From NCBI GenBank assembly GCA_028712695.1, contig JAQTQZ010000024.1:1-48771 (forward strand): a stretch of 48,771 nt of DNA, given 5' to 3'. The DNA comes from Methylovulum sp. (GTDB lineage: Bacteria; Pseudomonadota; Gammaproteobacteria; Methylococcales; Methylomonadaceae). Positions 1 through 11,618 of this stretch are shown piece by piece. A program made the translations under genes and the position numbers. The notes under the pieces were generated by a model. The model was not told the origin of the DNA. It saw only the letters and a list, made by a program, of their open reading frames with translations, and ran no database searches. Within the stretch, counting starts at the first letter, position 1, and each line of letters starts with the position of its first letter.

Positions 1-114
1 CTGGAATGTTTGAAGATCAGACATAAAACCAACCATTTCGCCATGCGGGCTAAGCTGTTCATCAAGGCTAACCAGATCGCTTATGAAGAGTTGCAGAAAT
101 TACGGGCTGCGTAA
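1..114 (+). pseudogene. C-terminal tail of a probable transposase (cut by window edge)
   Basis: Reading frame 1 is open from the first base to a TAA at 112-114 and gives 37 residues rich in Lys, Arg, Ala and Leu, including KIRHKTNHFAMRAKLFIKAN. This composition and the ending resemble the C-termini of IS4/IS1380-type DDE transposases. The start and catalytic core lie outside the window, so intact versus broken cannot be decided. The family call is by general resemblance only. The 170 bases that follow hold a long hairpin and the pntA leader. Confidence 0.4.
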
Positions 115-203
115 CATCAGTTACTAAATACTCCAACGATATATGGTGCGGTTTGTTATTCTGGTAAAGTCATGGCGTAAAACTAACCGACCCTCACTTA
201 GAG

Positions 204-253
204 CTGGGTTAAAAGGCATCGGCACAACCTTTGTGCCGATTCTTTTAACCCAG
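204..253. repeat. Long two-part hairpin upstream of pntA
   Basis: An almost continuous 50-base inverted repeat. The outer arms CTGGGTTAAAAG (204-215) and CTTTTAACCCAG are perfect complements of 12 bp. The inner arms ATCGGCACAA and TTGTGCCGAT are perfect over 10 bp around a CCT loop, with a small GC/T asymmetry between the two parts. No T-tract follows on the plus strand. It ends 34 bases before the pntA start, so it could be a leader structure, a terminator for the upstream gene or a dispersed palindromic element. Confidence 0.8.
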
Positions 254-287
254 TCTAAACAGGCGACTGACTGACACAGGAGACATT

Positions 288-1847
288 ATGAAGATTGGTA
301 TACCAAAAGAAATTTATCCCGGTGAAAAACGCGTAGCCACAACACCGGATGCGGCCAAAGAGATTATCAAACTGGGCTTTTCCGTCTGCGTCGAAAGTGG
401 TGCTGGTGCGCAGGCCAATATTTCCGATGATGCCTACCGGTCGGCAGGCGTTGAAGTGGTCGCCGACCCCAAAGCATTATGGCAACAAGCGGACATCATC
501 CTGAAAGTTCGGGTGCCGATGAACCGTCCTAAGCTGGGCATTAACGAGCTTGAGCTGATACCGGAAGGCTGCTGTCTGATCAGTTTTATCTGGCCTGCAC
601 AAAATGAACCCGTCATGCAGCAGCTAGCCGCCAAAAACATCACGGCGCTGGCAATGGACAGCGTGCCACGCATGTCACGGGCGCAAAAAATGGATGCGTT
701 GAGCTCCATGGCGAATATAGCCGGTTATCGCGCCATTGTTGAAGCCGCCCAATACTTCGGGCGTTTTTTTACCGGCCAAATTACCGCCGCCGGAAAAATC
801 CCTCCAGCTAAAGTGTTAGTCATTGGCGCCGGTGTGGCAGGACTTGCGGCAATAGGCACCGCTAAAAGCATGGGGGCCATTGTCCGTGCTTTTGATACCC
901 GCCCTGAAGTGAAAGAGCAAATTGAAAGCATGGATGCCGAGTTTTTAATGCTCAATTTCAAGGAAGAAGGGTCGGGTACGGGCGGTTATGCTAAAACCAT
1001 GTCGCCTGAATTCATCGCGGCGGAAATGGCCTTGTTTGCTGAACAAGCCAAAGAGGTCGACATTATTGTCACTACGGCACTCATTCCCGGCAAACCCGCC
1101 CCCAAGCTAATCACCGCCGCCATGGTCGAATCAATGAAGGCGGGCAGTGTCATTGTCGATTTGGCGGCTGAACAAGGCGGTAACTGCGAGCTCACCGAAA
1201 AAGACAAGGTCGTCGTCAAGCACGATGTCACCCTGATTGGCTTTACCGACTTGCCCAGCCGTCTCGCCAACCAATCCAGCCAGCTCTACGCAACCAATCT
1301 TAGACACTTATTGACTGAACTCACACCGGCAAAAGACGGTATCGTCAACATCAACATGGATGATGAAGTTATACGCGGCGCAACCGTTATCAAAGAAGGC
1401 AAAATCACTTGGCCATCGCCGCCACCTAAATTGAGCGCAGCACCAGCCGCTAGCATCCAACCTACTGCGGCTGTTGTGAAAAAAAAGGAACCTTCGGCTC
1501 TTGTCAAAGCGGCCAAACAATTTTTACCAATGTTGTTCGCCGGGCTAGTTTTATTCAGTGTCGGCACCGTCGCGCCAGAATCGTTCATGACCCATTTCAC
1601 GGTGTTTGTGCTGGCCTGCTTCGTCGGTTATCAGGTTATCTGGAATGTGACACCGGCGCTGCACACGCCCTTGATGAGCGTCACCAACGCCATCAGCGGC
1701 ATTATTGTCATCGGCGCCATCCTGCAAGTGTCGGCCACTAGCGGCACGGTCAGCCTGCTGGCGGGACTGGCCACCCTTATTGCCTCCATCAACATCGTCG
1801 GCGGCTTTTTAGTCACCCGCCGTATGCTGGACATGTTCAGAAAATAA
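288..1847 (+). CDS. pntA: NAD(P) transhydrogenase subunit alpha
   Basis: Alpha subunit of the membrane transhydrogenase, which couples hydride transfer from NADH to NADP+ to proton entry and so supplies NADPH. The 519 residues match the fused alpha form of enterobacteria (about 510). Domain I occupies roughly residues 1-380, with [20 protein letters not shown] near 127-146 and the Rossmann motif [11 protein letters not shown] at 180-190, followed by the acidic turn AFDTRPE. A Pro/Ala/Lys-rich linker (about 385-405) leads to a C-terminal membrane part with about four hydrophobic helices. The start follows an AGGAGA ribosome site. pntB begins 13 bases after the stop, so the two are one operon. 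A long hairpin precedes the gene. Confidence 0.97.
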   Translation: MKIGIPKEIYPGEKRVATTPDAAKEIIKLGFSVCVESGAGAQANISDDAYRSAGVEVVADPKALWQQADIILKVRVPMNRPKLGINELELIPEGCCLISFIWPAQNEPVMQQLAAKNITALAMDSVPRMSRAQKMDALSSMANIAGYRAIVEAAQYFGRFFTGQITAAGKIPPAKVLVIGAGVAGLAAIGTAKSMGAIVRAFDTRPEVKEQIESMDAEFLMLNFKEEGSGTGGYAKTMSPEFIAAEMALFAEQAKEVDIIVTTALIPGKPAPKLITAAMVESMKAGSVIVDLAAEQGGNCELTEKDKVVVKHDVTLIGFTDLPSRLANQSSQLYATNLRHLLTELTPAKDGIVNINMDDEVIRGATVIKEGKITWPSPPPKLSAAPAASIQPTAAVVKKKEPSALVKAAKQFLPMLFAGLVLFSVGTVAPESFMTHFTVFVLACFVGYQVIWNVTPALHTPLMSVTNAISGIIVIGAILQVSATSGTVSLLAGLATLIASINIVGGFLVTRRMLDMFRK

Positions 1848-1860
1848 CCGGAGAAACCTA

Positions 1861-3285
1861 ATGTCCCATAGTTTAGTTACGATGTCCTACATCGTCGCCA
1901 CCATTCTGTTCATTCTTAGCCTAAGCGGTTTAAGCAATCAAGAATCCGCCCGCCGAGGCAATTATTACGGCATGTTAGGTATGGCTATCGCCATTGTCGC
2001 GACCGCCTTAAGCGGCTCCGTCACCGCCTACCAAATCCTGCTCGGCGCGGTATTGGTCGGTGGCTGCATCGGTGCTATCGCAGCCGCCAAAATTCACATG
2101 ACGCAAATGCCGGAACTGGTCGCCATCATGCACAGCTTGGTCGGTATGGCGGCAGTCTTAGTCGGTTATGCCAACTTTATGGACAGCTCCATCCATATCG
2201 AAGGCATAGAAAAAACCATCCACGAAATAGAAATTTATGCCGGCGTTTTAATTGGCGCAATCACCTTTTCCGGCTCGGTCATCGCCTTCGGCAAACTGAG
2301 CGAAAAAATTAGCGGCAAACCCTTGTTGTTGCCAGGGAGACACTGGTTTAACCTGGCATTGCTCATCGGCACCATCGTGTTAGGCTTCACTTTTTTAGAC
2401 CAAATAGAGGATGGCACAGGGCTATTGCCTTTGCTGTACATGGATAACGGCGGTGCGCTACCGTTAGCCATCATGACGCTGATTGCCCTATTTTTCGGCA
2501 TGCACATGGTCATGGCTATCGGTGGTGCCGATATGCCGGTCGTTATCTCCATGCTCAACAGCTATTCCGGCTGGGCGGCTGCCGCGACCGGCTTTATGCT
2601 GAGCAATGATTTATTGATCGTTACCGGCGCATTGGTCGGCAGCAGCGGCGCCATCTTGAGTTACATCATGTGCCATGCGATGAACCGTAACTTTATCAGC
2701 GTGATTGCCGGTGGTTTCGGTAGCGGCACCAGCGGCCCTGCCGCCGTCATTGAAGGCGAAGTGCAACCGATCAGTGCGGATGAGACGGCAAAACTATTGC
2801 TCGCGGCGAAAAATATCATAATTATTCCAGGTTACGGCATGGCTGTCGCCCAAGCCCAGCACACCGTTTATGACATCACCAAACTGTTGCGCGAAAAAGG
2901 CAAAAAAGTGCGTTTTGGCATCCATCCGGTCGCCGGACGCATGCCTGGGCACATGAACGTGTTGCTGGCAGAAGCGAAAGTGCCATACGATATTGTTTAT
3001 GAAATGGATGAAATCAATGAAGACTTCCCCCATGTGGACGTCTCCATCGTTATCGGCGCCAACGACATCGTCAACCCCTCCGCCCTCGATGACCCTAACA
3101 GCCCGATAGCCGGCATGCCGGTGCTGGAATGCTGGAAAGGCGAAACCACCATCGTGCTAAAACGCAGCATGGCAGCTGGTTATGCCGGTGTCGGCAATCC
3201 CTTGTTTGTGATGGACAATACCCGCATGTTGTTTGGTGATGCCAATACCAGTATGCAGGCTGTTTTGAAAGCATTACAAGGATAA
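1861..3285 (+). CDS. pntB: NAD(P) transhydrogenase subunit beta
   Basis: Beta subunit of the proton-translocating transhydrogenase, carrying most of the membrane domain (II) and the NADP(H)-binding domain III. It has 474 residues against about 462 in E. coli. Roughly the first 270 residues are hydrophobic with many predicted helices. Domain III then shows [10 protein letters not shown], the loop [27 protein letters not shown] and [16 protein letters not shown], all signature NADP-site segments. GGAG lies just before the ATG, and the 13-base spacing from pntA indicates co-translation. No obvious terminator follows; about 220 bases without a recognisable feature separate it from the next gene. 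Confidence 0.97.
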   Translation: MSHSLVTMSYIVATILFILSLSGLSNQESARRGNYYGMLGMAIAIVATALSGSVTAYQILLGAVLVGGCIGAIAAAKIHMTQMPELVAIMHSLVGMAAVLVGYANFMDSSIHIEGIEKTIHEIEIYAGVLIGAITFSGSVIAFGKLSEKISGKPLLLPGRHWFNLALLIGTIVLGFTFLDQIEDGTGLLPLLYMDNGGALPLAIMTLIALFFGMHMVMAIGGADMPVVISMLNSYSGWAAAATGFMLSNDLLIVTGALVGSSGAILSYIMCHAMNRNFISVIAGGFGSGTSGPAAVIEGEVQPISADETAKLLLAAKNIIIIPGYGMAVAQAQHTVYDITKLLREKGKKVRFGIHPVAGRMPGHMNVLLAEAKVPYDIVYEMDEINEDFPHVDVSIVIGANDIVNPSALDDPNSPIAGMPVLECWKGETTIVLKRSMAAGYAGVGNPLFVMDNTRMLFGDANTSMQAVLKALQG

Positions 3286-3506
3286 TGAAGTTTGTGGGTT
3301 GTAAAGACCTCCAGCTTGCACACCAAAACTATGCAGGATGGATTTAACGTAAAAAAGATAAGCTACACTTAATCGGGACTGTATTTGTAACACAGTCCCA
3401 AACGTTTCAAAACAACTCAAACAAAATGCAGTGGCGTTGAGCCTATCAGCTTTAAGTTACAACCAAACTACCCCAACAACTCCCTTTGTTTTATTAGGTG
3501 AACACA

Positions 3507-3815
3507 ATGAAAATGTCAAAAAAAAAACTATGTTCTATTGCTGTTATGATGCTAACACTTGGCGCTAGCCAAGAATCCAGTGCAATAAATCCAGAACATA
3601 ATAATGCGGCCATTTTTGGATGCTATCCAGATGGCAATGGTTTCAAAGTGGCTAATTTCGTGACCAGCTCCACTATCAATTTTGGATTTGTAAATAACCG
3701 GACTACTTGTGCAAAAGTAATTTCTGATTTAAGAAAGTCTGGATTTGCTTTGAAGTCAGTTGTTGCAAGCAATGCTTCTGATAATAGTATCGTATATACT
3801 TTCATCGGCTTTTAA
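3507..3815 (+). CDS. Small exported protein of unknown function
   Basis: A 102-residue protein with a Sec-type signal: a run of lysines (MKMSKKK), a hydrophobic stretch and a likely cleavage after ASQESSA near residue 25. The mature part of about 75 residues has only two cysteines (GCYP and TTCAK), which could form a disulfide. The ATG at 3507 is preferred over the GTG at 3498 because AGG at 3496-3498 is well placed before it. I do not recognise a family. It stands alone between pntB and a VF530-type gene. Confidence 0.6.
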   Translation: MKMSKKKLCSIAVMMLTLGASQESSAINPEHNNAAIFGCYPDGNGFKVANFVTSSTINFGFVNNRTTCAKVISDLRKSGFALKSVVASNASDNSIVYTFIGF

Positions 3816-3898
3816 ATTTGGCTATGTCACCGTTAATTATGGAAGCCTAACAACTTGGCTTTGAGCGAAAACCACAAACTGCATCAAATTAAGTGCCA

Positions 3899-3947
3899 TA
3901 GGTTGGGGTGTCCCCACAGGGCATAAAACGCGAGGAACCCCAACCTA
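3899..3947. repeat. Dispersed palindromic element
   Basis: Arms TAGGTTGGGGT (3899-3909) and ACCCCAACCTA (3937-3947) are perfect 11-bp complements around a 27-base centre. Elements with GTAGGTTGGGGT-type arms occur as intergenic repeats in many bacterial genomes (family knowledge, not checked here). It sits 29 bases before the VF530 gene start and could influence that leader. Confidence 0.7.
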
Positions 3948-3976
3948 CCCAACCAACACGCTACGATAGGAAAATA

Positions 3977-4240
3977 ATGACCGAAGACCCATCTGTCACA
4001 CAACTTAAGCAACTCCATAACCCTTTGCACGGCATCACCTTGGAAACAATAGTTACAGAACTGGTGGCGCAATACGGCTGGGCTGAATTAGCCAAGCGCA
4101 TCCCTATCCACTGTTTTAGCAGTGACCCCAGCATTAGCTCCAGCCTAAAATTTTTGCGCAAAACACCCTGGGCACGCGAAAAAGTGGAAGGTCTTTACGG
4201 GTTTATGCAGCGCGGGATTAAGCGTTCTGAAAATCTTTAG
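3977..4240 (+). CDS. VF530-family (DUF2132) DNA-binding protein
   Basis: An 87-residue protein matching the VF530/DUF2132 family, small proteins with a DNA-binding fold whose cellular role is not settled. The diagnostic stretch is visible: [20 protein letters not shown], then [31 protein letters not shown]. The start at 3977 is preferred over in-frame upstream starts because it follows GATAGGA at good spacing and because the upstream frame would read through the palindromic repeat. The family usually has 70-90 residues, so the length fits. A small [2Fe-2S] protein gene follows after 15 bases. Confidence 0.88.
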   Translation: MTEDPSVTQLKQLHNPLHGITLETIVTELVAQYGWAELAKRIPIHCFSSDPSISSSLKFLRKTPWAREKVEGLYGFMQRGIKRSENL

Positions 4241-4255
4241 CACCAAAAACTTTAC

Positions 4256-4453
4256 ATGACTGACAACCGACAAGCCAACAAAGAAAATGACGTTATGTGC
4301 CACTGTAGCGGCACGACTGAAGGACGGATTACGGCATTGATTGACAATAAAATTAACGACTTAGATAGCCTGTCGAGAATGACCGGCGCGTGTTCAGGAT
4401 GTGGAAGCTGTGAAACTTCAATACTGGAATTGTTGGCAAACTATAACGGATGA
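4256..4453 (+). CDS. BFD-like [2Fe-2S]-binding small protein
   Basis: A 65-residue protein with the cysteine pattern of bacterioferritin-associated ferredoxin (BFD-like) domains: CHC at residues 15-17 and CSGCGSC near 46-52, separated by a short helical stretch (RITALIDNKINDLDSLSRMTG). Such domains hold a [2Fe-2S] cluster through four of these cysteines and act as electron donors or as modules in larger enzymes. Here it is a stand-alone protein. A second start at 4295 (MCHCSGTT) would give 52 residues; neither start has a strong ribosome site. It lies 15 bases behind the VF530 gene and converges on ftsB. Confidence 0.75.
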   Translation: MTDNRQANKENDVMCHCSGTTEGRITALIDNKINDLDSLSRMTGACSGCGSCETSILELLANYNG

Positions 4454-4501
4454 GATTGTGCATCCGGTATTACGCAACGTGGATAATTAAAACCGTGCTT
4501 T

Positions 4502-4777
4502 CTATTTTTCAATCACCTGAAAAAAAGTCTCCCCTTCCCTAATCATACCCAGCTCATCCCTAGCCCTTTCCTCCAAAGCGTCCTGGCCTTGCCTGATGTC
4601 TTCCACTTCGGCATATAACGCGGCATTGCGCTGTTTTTTTTCTTCGACCTGTTTTTTTAATTCCTCAAGACGTGACTCGTAGGCTTTTATCTGCGGAATG
4701 CTGCCATCACTGCCATACCATAACCGGTATTGCAAATGCGCAGTGAACAGGATGATAAAAATAACTATAAACTTCAT
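4502..4777 (-). CDS. ftsB: Cell division protein FtsB
   Basis: Bitopic inner-membrane protein of the FtsQLB divisome complex. With the ATG at 4777 it has 91 residues: a short cytoplasmic start, a transmembrane helix (IVIFIILFTAHL), LQYRLWYGSDG just outside the membrane, and then a heptad-rich coiled coil (LEELKKQVEEKKQRNAALYAEVEDI). It ends with the family signature ERARDELGMIREGETFFQV. A longer GTG-started frame would run into the eno terminator, so the ATG with AGG upstream was chosen. eno-ftsB adjacency is the standard gammaproteobacterial order, although a terminator lies between them here. Confidence 0.92.
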   Translation of the reverse strand: MKFIVIFIILFTAHLQYRLWYGSDGSIPQIKAYESRLEELKKQVEEKKQRNAALYAEVEDIRQGQDALEERARDELGMIREGETFFQVIEK

Positions 4778-4795
4778 AAGCCTAAAATAAACCGT

Positions 4796-4833
4796 AAAAA
4801 CCGAGGAAGCCAGCTTATACACCAACTCCTCGG
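4796..4833 (-). terminator. Rho-independent terminator after eno
   Basis: Arms CCGAGGA (4801-4807) and TCCTCGG (4827-4833) form a 7-bp stem. On the minus strand the stem is followed directly by five U residues (complement of 4796-4800). It lies between the eno stop and the ftsB start, so at least part of ftsB expression should be independent or read-through. On the plus strand a CTTTTTA also follows, so it may work both ways. Confidence 0.7.
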
Positions 4834-4844
4834 CTTTTTACTTA

Positions 4845-6146
<1,302 letters not shown>

Positions 6147-6196
6147 TTAAAAAATAAAAAATAACGGTGGTTACTTAAGGGTTTGGCATGGCTGTA

Positions 6197-6236
6197 ACTG
6201 CCGTTCAAATCGAGTTGTGACAACTCGGTGATGGCA
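6197..6236. repeat. Palindrome between kdsA and eno
   Basis: CGAGTTGT-G-ACAACTCG at 6211-6227 is a perfect 17-base palindrome. Flanking CTGCC and GGCAG add an outer 5-bp stem. It lies about 90 bases ahead of the eno start on the minus strand, where an operator, a processing site or a dispersed repeat are all possible. Confidence 0.6.
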
Positions 6237-6251
6237 GACATGGCGGATTAT

Positions 6252-7085
6252 TTATAACGTTGTTTCGATAAACGGCTGACCCTTAACCGCTTTATCCAAA
6301 ATCAATAACGTTTCCAATAGCTCACGCATCCGGTGCAGTGGCCACGAGTTTGGCCCATCACTTTTCGCTTCGGCTGGATTCGGATGGGTTTCCATGAACA
6401 ATCCGGCGATACCGACAGCAACCGCCGCCCTCGCCAATACGGGGACAAATTCGCGCTGACCACCCGAACAGCTACCCTGCCCGCCGGGCAATTGCACCGA
6501 ATGCGTGGCGTCAAACACTACGGGGCAATCGGTGTCACGCATCACCGCCAATGAGCGCATGTCAGAGACTAAGTTATTGTAGCCAAACGATACCCCGCGT
6601 TCACAGACCATAATTTGCTGGTTGCCGGTCGCTTTGGCCTTGTTGGCGACATTCGCCATGTCCCAAGGCGCAAGAAACTGGCCTTTTTTGATGTTGACCG
6701 GAATGCCTTGCGCGGCAACAGCTTGGATAAAGTTAGTTTGCCGGCACAAAAAAGCGGGCGTTTGCATGACATCGACCACGCTTGCCACTTCCGCCAGCGG
6801 GGTGTCTTCATGGACATCGGTCAAAACCGGCACACCAATTTGTTGTTTGACCTTCGCCAAAATTTCCAAACCACGTTCTACCCCCAGACCACGGAAGCTT
6901 TCGTGTGATGAGCGGTTGGCCTTGTCAAACGATGACTTATAGATAAACGGGATGTTTAGCGCTGTTGTCAGTTCCTTCAAATAGCCTGCCGTATCTAACG
7001 CCAATTGCTCGCTTTCGATGACGCAAGGGCCTGCGATTAAAAATAAGGGTTGGTCCAAGCCGACTTCAAAGCCACATAATTGCAT
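6252..7085 (-). CDS. kdsA: 3-deoxy-8-phosphooctulonate synthase, metal-dependent type
   Basis: Condenses phosphoenolpyruvate with arabinose 5-phosphate to Kdo-8-phosphate, the first committed step of the Kdo sugar of lipopolysaccharide. 277 residues. [11 protein letters not shown] near residues 18-29 carries Cys21, the metal ligand of class II enzymes; E. coli-type class I enzymes have Asn here. Other segments are [48 protein letters not shown] and [20 protein letters not shown], which carry the other expected His, Glu and Asp ligands. The metal dependence is inferred from these residues. The gene lies between pyrG and eno, the common gammaproteobacterial order. Confidence 0.95.
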   Translation of the reverse strand: MQLCGFEVGLDQPLFLIAGPCVIESEQLALDTAGYLKELTTALNIPFIYKSSFDKANRSSHESFRGLGVERGLEILAKVKQQIGVPVLTDVHEDTPLAEVASVVDVMQTPAFLCRQTNFIQAVAAQGIPVNIKKGQFLAPWDMANVANKAKATGNQQIMVCERGVSFGYNNLVSDMRSLAVMRDTDCPVVFDATHSVQLPGGQGSCSGGQREFVPVLARAAVAVGIAGLFMETHPNPAEAKSDGPNSWPLHRMRELLETLLILDKAVKGQPFIETTL

Positions 7086-7121
7086 GAGTTTTCTCGTTGT
7101 TATTTAGTGTTACGTTATTCT

Positions 7122-7150
7122 TCTGGCCAATTTTCAAAAAATTGACCAGA
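7122..7150. repeat. Intercistronic hairpin between pyrG and kdsA
   Basis: TCTGGCCAATTTT (7122-7134) pairs with AAAATTGACCAGA (7138-7150) with one mismatch around a CAA loop. There is no T-run after it on the minus strand. It may be a processing or pausing structure between two cotranscribed genes, or a weak terminator. Confidence 0.6.
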
Positions 7151-7190
7151 TTAACCAAACCAGTAGTAGCTACCACAATTAGGCTATTGC

Positions 7191-8861
<1,671 letters not shown>

Positions 8862-8965
8862 TCAAAACCTAAGCATTTTAATCGACAATGGGAAATTCGT
8901 CATGGTCTTTTGGGTTTTATTTATTAAGGGTCTGGAATAGGCAAGTGCAAGGCGTAACTGTTTTG

Positions 8966-10288
8966 CTAACACTTCGCCTTAGCCATAGACAACTTGATGC
9001 ACGCGCCGTTTTTTTCGCTATAGCATTCTGCGCTTATCCAAAGATCGCCAACCGCCGCAAGCTTATCGTCCAGATAAACCAAAGGGATCGTTAGCCTTTC
9101 CCAAGGTGGGATTGCGGCTTCTTGGAACAGCTTTTTCAGGGAGTGGCACCCTTCCCTACCCGGCAAGCGTATCTTTTCGCCGCCACGGCGGGATCGTATC
9201 TCAATAGCGGCACTTTCCCACTGTGTCCGCAATATGCCTGCCGACGAAACACTATAGGATAAGGTTTGGCGGCACGTTAGGTTTAATGAGGCTTGACCTT
9301 TTGGCCAACGCTGATCTAGCCATGTTTCTGGCTCAAGCTGCCCTAAAAAATACAATTTATCCCGATAGCGGCGCAGACAATAACCCTGCCCTGCCAATAC
9401 CGGATCACTGCCCTCCCGTGCCGCCAATACTTCAGCAAATAACCGATTGACAACTGCATGTGCAGGCATTTTCAAGCCCAGCCTACTAAACCAATGCCGG
9501 ATGACCACTTGCTGCTCGGCAACCGCAAGCGCTTGTAGCGGCGCAATGGCTAAGGTGCCGTCTTCATCATTAAAAACGGTTAAAAACAAGTCATGCGCCA
9601 ACGCCGAAACCAACCCTTGGGCTTGGGCGCAATGCCGGGCCGAACGCGATACGGTTTTAGCCAACGCAGGCCAACGTTGCTTGAGTAGTGGCACGATGTC
9701 ATTGCGTAATAAATTGCGGTCGTAATCAGAGGACTGGTTACTGGGGTCTTCAACCCACTGCAAGCCGTGCGCCTTTGCATAATCGTTGATGGTAGATTTA
9801 GCAACATCCAGCAATGGCCTAAGCAATAAACCTTGCCCAAATGCTATACTGCCAGGCATCCCGGACAAACCTTTTAAACCGCTGCCACGGAACAATTGCA
9901 GCAATACTGTCTCCAACTGGTCTTCCTGATGCTGGGCAAGCAACACGACATCACCTTCATTAACCACCGATTGCAAGGCTTGGTAACGGGCATTCCTTGC
10001 GGCCTCTTCCGGACTTTCGCCAGATTTGGCAAGCGCATCGACCCGCAGCAAGACAAACCCGACACCCAACGCTTCGGCTATTGACCGGCAATGCCCGCCC
10101 CACGCTTCCGCTTCCGCTTGCAGGCCATGGTGAACATAAACAGCAGTGATCTTGTCTTTAAATGCCGGTAACGATGCACACAAATGCAACAACACATGAG
10201 AATCGACACCGCCGCTATACGCAACAAAAAATCTGGCCTTCTGACAATAGCCGTGTAAAAACTTTTCTATCTCTATAGCTAAAGGCAT
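8966..10288 (-). CDS. tilS: tRNA(Ile)-lysidine synthetase
   Basis: Converts the wobble cytidine of the CAU-anticodon isoleucine tRNA to lysidine, which changes both decoding and charging. 440 residues (E. coli 432). The N-terminal PP-loop ATPase motif SGGVDS is at residues 25-30, followed by VYVHHGLQ and LLAQHQEDQLETVLLQLFRGSG. WVEDPSNQSSDYDRNLLRNDI, which binds the tRNA acceptor region in the family, follows. The C-terminal TilS substrate-binding domain shows RRGGEKIRLPGREGCHSLKKLFQEAAIPPW. It lies 143 bases before pyrG and is divergent from the isocitrate dehydrogenase gene. Confidence 0.95.
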   Translation of the reverse strand: MPLAIEIEKFLHGYCQKARFFVAYSGGVDSHVLLHLCASLPAFKDKITAVYVHHGLQAEAEAWGGHCRSIAEALGVGFVLLRVDALAKSGESPEEAARNARYQALQSVVNEGDVVLLAQHQEDQLETVLLQLFRGSGLKGLSGMPGSIAFGQGLLLRPLLDVAKSTINDYAKAHGLQWVEDPSNQSSDYDRNLLRNDIVPLLKQRWPALAKTVSRSARHCAQAQGLVSALAHDLFLTVFNDEDGTLAIAPLQALAVAEQQVVIRHWFSRLGLKMPAHAVVNRLFAEVLAAREGSDPVLAGQGYCLRRYRDKLYFLGQLEPETWLDQRWPKGQASLNLTCRQTLSYSVSSAGILRTQWESAAIEIRSRRGGEKIRLPGREGCHSLKKLFQEAAIPPWERLTIPLVYLDDKLAAVGDLWISAECYSEKNGACIKLSMAKAKC

Positions 10289-10454
10289 AAAAAATGCTTG
10301 TAATAAATCAAAATAAACCTAGGCAAATTTGTAAGCGCGCCAAGCAACAGCGCGTTGTCCTAAATCGGTGCAGACGGTGATTAATCCGCACCAATAAGGT
10401 GAAGCCGTTAAAATACCACCCGGTACGCGCTGGCTAAAGGCTTATCGATAGCCC

Positions 10455-10504
10455 TATAATTGTTACTAATAACTTAAAGCTGCACTTTAAACTTCTGGAG
10501 AAAT
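10455..10504 (+). promoter_or_regulatory. Likely -10 box and ribosome site of the isocitrate dehydrogenase gene
   Basis: TATAAT at 10455-10460 has only a weak -35 partner (TGGCTA at 10431-10436, 18-base spacing). CTGGAG at 10495-10500 is a good ribosome site for the ATG at 10507. The 218-base divergent gap to tilS holds nothing else I can name. Confidence 0.4.
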
Positions 10505-10506
10505 AA

Positions 10507-11517
10507 ATGCACGTTGTTACATTGATTAAAGGTGATGGCATTGGCCCATCGATTATGGACGAAGCGGTTAAAGTCATTGACGCGTCGGGCGTAAAAATTA
10601 CGTGGGAAGAAGCTTATGCGGGCATGTCGGCGTTTGAAAAATTCGGCACGCCCTTACCTGAAGAAACCATGACCTCATTCGACAAAACCCGTGTCGCCTT
10701 CAAAGGCCCGTTGACCACCGTAGTCGGCACCGGTTTTAGAAGCATCAACGTCGCCCTGCGCCAACAATACGATTTATACGCCAACGTGCGCCCCGCCAAA
10801 AGCTGGCCAGGCATCAAGACCCGTTACGAAGATGTCGATATTGTCATCGTCCGCGAAAACACCGAAGGCTTGTATGCCGGTTTAGAACATTACCTGACCC
10901 CGAAAAAAGACATCGCCGAAAGTTTGGCCGTGGTCACCCGTGCGGCTTCAGAACGGATTGTTGACTATGCTTTCCAGTACGCCCGCGACAACCAGCGGCA
11001 AAAAGTCACAGTCTGTCACAAAGCCAACATCCTCAAATACACGCAAGGTTTGTTTTTGGATGTCGCCCGCGAGATTGCCCCCCGCTATCCCGACATCCAG
11101 TTCGATGAAAAAATCATCGACGCCGCCTGCATGCACATGGTGATGAACCCTCAGCAGTTTGATGTGGTGGTCACCACCAATATGTTCGGCGATATTTTGT
11201 CGGACTTGACCGCCGGTTTGGTTGGCGGTTTGGGCTTGATCCCTGGCGCCAATATCGGCACTGATGCGGCCTTGTTTGAAGCCGTGCATGGCAGTGCGCC
11301 GGATATTGCCGGCAAAAACCTCGCCAACCCGATTGCCGTGATTATGGCAGGCGCAATGATGCTGACTCACTTGGGTGAACAGGAAGCCGCTGAACGGGTG
11401 GTTAACGCAGTTGAGAAAGTGGTTAATGAAGGCAAATACGTCACGCCGGATTTGAATCCTGATTCCAAGGCGGGCACGGTGGAAATGGGCAGTGCGATTG
11501 TGGCGGCGATGGAGTAA
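10507..11517 (+). CDS. icd: NAD-type isocitrate dehydrogenase
   Basis: Oxidative decarboxylation of isocitrate to 2-oxoglutarate in the TCA cycle. The 336 residues are shorter than the E. coli NADP enzyme (416) and close to mitochondrial and NAD-type bacterial enzymes. Substrate-site segments are GTGFRSINVALRQQYDLYANVRP (Ser79) and VRENTEGLYAGLEH. The coenzyme loop reads HGSAPDIAGKNLANP: Asp266 and Ile267 sit where NADP enzymes have Lys and Tyr, indicating NAD. Methylococcus has a characterised NAD-dependent enzyme of this type. Related homoisocitrate or isopropylmalate dehydrogenases are less likely given the Ser-Ile-Asn-Val segment. acnB lies 2 kb downstream behind a restriction-modification pair. 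Confidence 0.9.
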   Translation: MHVVTLIKGDGIGPSIMDEAVKVIDASGVKITWEEAYAGMSAFEKFGTPLPEETMTSFDKTRVAFKGPLTTVVGTGFRSINVALRQQYDLYANVRPAKSWPGIKTRYEDVDIVIVRENTEGLYAGLEHYLTPKKDIAESLAVVTRAASERIVDYAFQYARDNQRQKVTVCHKANILKYTQGLFLDVAREIAPRYPDIQFDEKIIDAACMHMVMNPQQFDVVVTTNMFGDILSDLTAGLVGGLGLIPGANIGTDAALFEAVHGSAPDIAGKNLANPIAVIMAGAMMLTHLGEQEAAERVVNAVEKVVNEGKYVTPDLNPDSKAGTVEMGSAIVAAME

Positions 11518-11531
11518 CAAAATATCCAATC

Positions 11532-11560
11532 AGAGCTTTGTAATAAACTTACAAAGCTCT
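11532..11560. terminator. Strong hairpin after the isocitrate dehydrogenase gene
   Basis: AGAGCTTTGTAA (11532-11543) and TTACAAAGCTCT (11549-11560) are perfect 12-bp arms around a TAAAC loop, 14 bases after the stop. No immediate T-run follows, so it is a terminator-like or mRNA-stabilising hairpin. It also marks the left border of the restriction-modification insert. Confidence 0.6.
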
Positions 11561-11618
11561 TCCGTAACTATAACCTTTTTATCTTCATCCAATTTAAACC
11601 TAGAAACAATGCCCCCCA

